DNA from: Rhodopseudomonas sp. BR0M22
GTDB lineage: Bacteria > Pseudomonadota > Alphaproteobacteria > Rhizobiales > Xanthobacteraceae
Length of the DNA: 64,000 nucleotides
NCBI RefSeq assembly: GCF_010907035.1
Contig: NZ_QUMK01000007.1
Location: 1 to 64,000 of the forward strand
Direction: 5' to 3'
In this document: one piece after another, positions 62,128 through 64,000 of the stretch
Layout: each line of letters begins with the position of its first letter
Numbering within the stretch: position 1 is the first letter of the stretch
Program-made: the position numbers and the translations under genes
Notes under the pieces: model-generated
Database searches by the model: none
What the model saw: only the letters and a program-made list of their open reading frames with translations
What the model was told of the DNA's origin: nothing

Positions 62128-62700
62128 CTGCTTTCCCTCGGTCTTTCGCCGCGAACACGCAATGTGGGCGCGGTGCCCCTCTGTCCCGCTGGCGCTCTCG
62201 TGCCGGCAAGGCTCCGTTCCGTTGCAATGGAAGCACCTGGTATCCGAGCCGGCGCGTAATCCACGCGTCTGCTCAGTCAGTTTCTGGCGCGAGGAACTGC
62301 CACGCGCCCTCAGTCGCTGGTCTCGATGCCGATGAACGGCATATCGGTTCGTGCGTGATGGTGCGGTCGCAAATGCCACCTCGGGCGGCAACTCCACCCT
62401 CCGCAAATGGGAAGTACACTTCGTATCCCCCCCTCCACTTGCACGGTTCGTGCCAGACGCGGAGAGGGCTTGAACAGCGGTGATTGCCCCGGCGCATGCC
62501 GGATTCCTGCCCGCCGTGAAGGCAAGTGCTGCCCGCCTGTGCGGGCGAGGCCACAGAACTGTCCGGAACTAATTCACCGCAGCCATCGGGCCGATCGCGG
62601 CGTGCATTCGAGGTAAGAATGATCCAAAAAGATGTAGCTGCCCGGAGCAAGCCCTTTCACGACGGGCTGTTGGCGACATCACCGCGGAGCTAACCGCCGC
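62128..62700. other. Long leader/promoter region of the NCS1 permease gene
   Basis: 570 bases without a credible gene. The minus-strand frames here are Arg/Cys-rich and lack ribosome sites. It contains the sigma-54-type promoter (62440-62455). The leader of about 300 bases between it and the ATG has several GC hairpins but matches no riboswitch I know. Confidence 0.45.
62440..62455 (-). promoter_or_regulatory. Sigma-54 (RpoN)-type promoter
   Basis: On the minus strand the sequence TGGCACGAACCGTGCA fits the -24/-12 consensus TGGCAC-N5-TTGCA with one mismatch (GTGC for TTGC). It faces the NCS1 permease gene, about 313 bases upstream of its ATG. RpoN control is typical for nitrogen-source uptake genes. 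Confidence 0.5.
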
Positions 62701-63225
62701 TTACTTCTGCGGCATGCGCTTCGATGCACCAGGAGCTCCCAGCCTTTTGCTGTCGGCGGCTCGGCTGACAGATCGCCTCGCTGTCCCGGTGGGCGCGGCC
62801 GTGGTGGTCTTCGCTTTCGTCTTGGCCGTCTTGGTCTTCTTTTTCTCGAGCACCGTGCTCTTGGCGGAAGATGTCGCCGCGCGCCTCTTCGGCTTCCGCA
62901 GCTTGGCCAGCGCGGCGCGCTCGGCTGCGGCCAGCGCGGCGCGGGACCATTCAGCCAGTTCGTCGGGCTCGTCGAGCAGCCGTTCCGGCAACCGCCAATA
63001 CGAGGCGACCGTCACGGTCCGCTCGCGGGTCGTATAAGAGAACGGTTGCGAGCCTTCGCCCTCGAACCTTGCGATCGTCGCATCGTCCGTGCGCAGATAG
63101 ATCGCGTCGCGGATCACCAGCGCGAAGGTGACGCCGTCCGCCGAGATGCCGAAGCCGGAGAACATTCGGCGGATCGTCACCGGGCCGAACGGCGCGAACA
63201 GGTCGGCGAGAAATTCACGGTCCAT
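62701..63225 (-). CDS. TfoX N-terminal domain protein
   Basis: 174 residues. The first 100 residues are a TfoX_N domain: 'LFAPFGPVTIRRMFSGFGIS', 'FALVIRDAIYLRTDDATIAR' and 'VTVASYWRLPERLLDEPDEL'. It is followed by a long Lys/Ala/Thr-rich tail ('KKKTKTAKTKAKTTTA') of histone H1-like composition. TfoX/Sxy controls competence in gammaproteobacteria; here the lone domain has no known role, and the basic tail suggests nucleic-acid binding. ATG 63225 or 63282. Confidence 0.82.
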   Translation of the reverse strand: MDREFLADLFAPFGPVTIRRMFSGFGISADGVTFALVIRDAIYLRTDDATIARFEGEGSQPFSYTTRERTVTVASYWRLPERLLDEPDELAEWSRAALAAAERAALAKLRKPKRRAATSSAKSTVLEKKKTKTAKTKAKTTTAAPTGTARRSVSRAADSKRLGAPGASKRMPQK

Positions 63226-63305
63226 GGCGGCTCGCAGCGCTGACGGATCTGGCGGCGCGCCTGGCGCGCCGCCGACCAGCATAGCCGTGAACGCGCCGGA
63301 TGCGC

Positions 63306-63782
63306 TTACTTTTTCGCCGGCGCGTAGAACGTGCCGTCGATCTCGGCAATGTCGCCCTGGTCGAGCGCCGGCACCTGCAGCACGGTGCGCGGCGGATACG
63401 GGCCGTCGCCCCAGATGTCCTTCTGCACCTTGTTGACCACCGGCCGATACTTGGCGACGTCGGTCACGAACACGGTCAGCCGCACCGCATCATGCTTGGT
63501 CGCACCGGCCGCTTCGGCGGCCGCCAGCATATTGTCGAACATCTGCCGGACCCGCGCCTCTTCGCCGTCCACCATCTTGCCGGTGACGCGGTCGGTGCCA
63601 CGCATGCCGCCGATGAAAACGAAATCGCCGGCACGCGCGCCGATGCTCCAGGTGCCGCTCGGCGTGATCGTCTTGTCGGTCGGCGCGATGATCTTCACCG
63701 CGCTGGATTCGGCGAACGCCAGCGACGGCATGGCAACGGCGAGGACGGCGGCAGCGAACAACGTGCGCGTAGAGCCCTTCAT
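63306..63782 (-). CDS. Secreted RidA-family protein
   Basis: 158 residues. A signal peptide 'TLFAAAVLAVAMPSLAFAES' precedes a Rid/YjgF domain: 'GARAGDFVFIGGMRGTD', 'VFVTDVAKYRPVVNKVQKDI', and the conserved Arg in 'PPRTVLQVPALDQGDIAEID'. Cytosolic RidA deaminates reactive enamines/imines; exported members have unknown substrates. AAGGAGA precedes the ATG. Its ATG overlaps the stop of the upstream gene (ATGA), so the two are co-translated. Confidence 0.88.
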   Translation of the reverse strand: MKGSTRTLFAAAVLAVAMPSLAFAESSAVKIIAPTDKTITPSGTWSIGARAGDFVFIGGMRGTDRVTGKMVDGEEARVRQMFDNMLAAAEAAGATKHDAVRLTVFVTDVAKYRPVVNKVQKDIWGDGPYPPRTVLQVPALDQGDIAEIDGTFYAPAKK

Positions 63783-64000
63783 GGCAGAATCTCCTTTTGA
63801 GGGTGGGACGATGGGGCAGTACGACGGCGCTGCCAGAACGGCGCATCGGAAAAGCGCGGCTCGGCGGCGTACATCGCCTGTTGGGTGACGAGGTGCTGCG
63901 CGATTCCTTGCAAGTAATCGCGTTCGTAGGCATCGGCGCGCTCACGCTCGCCATTGGTCAGCGTCAGCGCGGCCTCGGCGGCCGCTATCCCGCTCCACAG
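63779..64000 (-). CDS. C-terminal end of a probable FAD-dependent oxidoreductase (partial)
   Basis: 73 codons running off the right edge; only the C-terminus is seen. It reads 'LWSGIAAAEAALTLTNGERE', then 'AYERDYLQGIAQHL', 'MYAAEPRFSDAPFWQRRR', ending at a TGA overlapping the ridA-like ATG. The 'SGI-A-AEAAL' followed by 'YAAEPRF...PFWQRR' pattern resembles the tail of FAD-dependent monooxygenase/halogenase-type proteins; this is a tentative family call. Translational overlap suggests it works with the secreted Rid protein. Confidence 0.55.
   Translation of the reverse strand: MWSGIAAAEAALTLTNGERERADAYERDYLQGIAQHLVTQQAMYAAEPRFSDAPFWQRRRTAPSSHPQKEILP

Noticed and set aside
62128-62406. 90-residue N-terminal extension of the NCS1 permease
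   Set aside because: Arg/Ser/His-rich with no homology; ATG 62127 has a good ribosome site and the family N-terminus.
1-64000. CRISPR arrays, rRNA operons, insertion sequences with transposases, prophage structural genes
   Set aside because: Searched by eye; no regularly spaced repeats, rRNA signatures, transposase motifs or phage structural genes were seen.

Overview
The window looks like a chromosomal stretch of a GC-rich alphaproteobacterium of the order Hyphomicrobiales, most likely Rhodopseudomonas or a close Bradyrhizobium-type relative. Reasons: high GC coding bias, the neighbour set aminotransferase-hom-glpX-recJ, a class I PHA synthase, PilZ/GGDEF/MCP signalling genes, and intergenic palindromes of the kind common in that group. 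The species is inferred, not proven. The left edge is not biological: bases 14-46 match the Illumina Nextera read-1 adapter with one mismatch, so the contig begins in untrimmed adapter.

Layout. 0.1-5.3 kb: glycosyltransferase, tRNA-Pro, DUF192, double cold-shock protein, sirtuin, two strong intergenic terminators with no obvious gene in front of them, glyoxalase I, a 26-residue membrane peptide, PilZ protein. 5.6-10.5 kb: tRNA-Glu whose last 17 bases are repeated exactly at 10451-10467. The segment between holds a LysR regulator, a kinase-fold protein lacking its N-lobe and catalytic Asp, a DHA2 efflux pump and two gene fragments, and reads as a decayed genomic island. 11-15.1 kb: HdeD-like membrane protein, a small secreted protein, and the EF-P beta-lysylation locus (epmB, epmA, efp). 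15.1-21 kb: lipid kinase, lytic transglycosylase, FUSC-type membrane protein, MCP. 21.3-28.9 kb: recJ, haloacid dehalogenase, GNAT, glpX, hom, aminotransferase, lipoprotein. 29.2-36.1 kb: phaC, small membrane protein, B12-radical SAM protein, methyltransferase, argC and paiB.

36.4-45.3 kb is the most interesting block: an operon on the minus strand with a Tat-exported substrate-binding protein, livG, livF, livH, livM and the two subunits of an N,N-dimethylformamidase-type amidohydrolase, divergent from an AraC-family regulator. The genes overlap translationally. The livM frame runs without a stop into the amidohydrolase small subunit, which also has its own perfect Shine-Dalgarno and ATG inside that frame. 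The inferred job is uptake and hydrolysis of small N-substituted amides as nitrogen or carbon source.

45.5-64 kb: DUF2087 protein, exported metallo-beta-lactamase-fold hydrolase, DedA, parE, a HigBA toxin-antitoxin pair, a broken secreted-protein gene, DUF6880 protein, an exported caspase-like protein, a second MCP, an AraC regulator, a DEAD-box helicase, a diguanylate cyclase without the usual inhibitory site, an NCS1 permease with a sigma-54-type promoter about 310 bases upstream, TfoX, a secreted RidA-family protein, and the C-terminal end of a probable FAD-dependent oxidoreductase running off the right edge.
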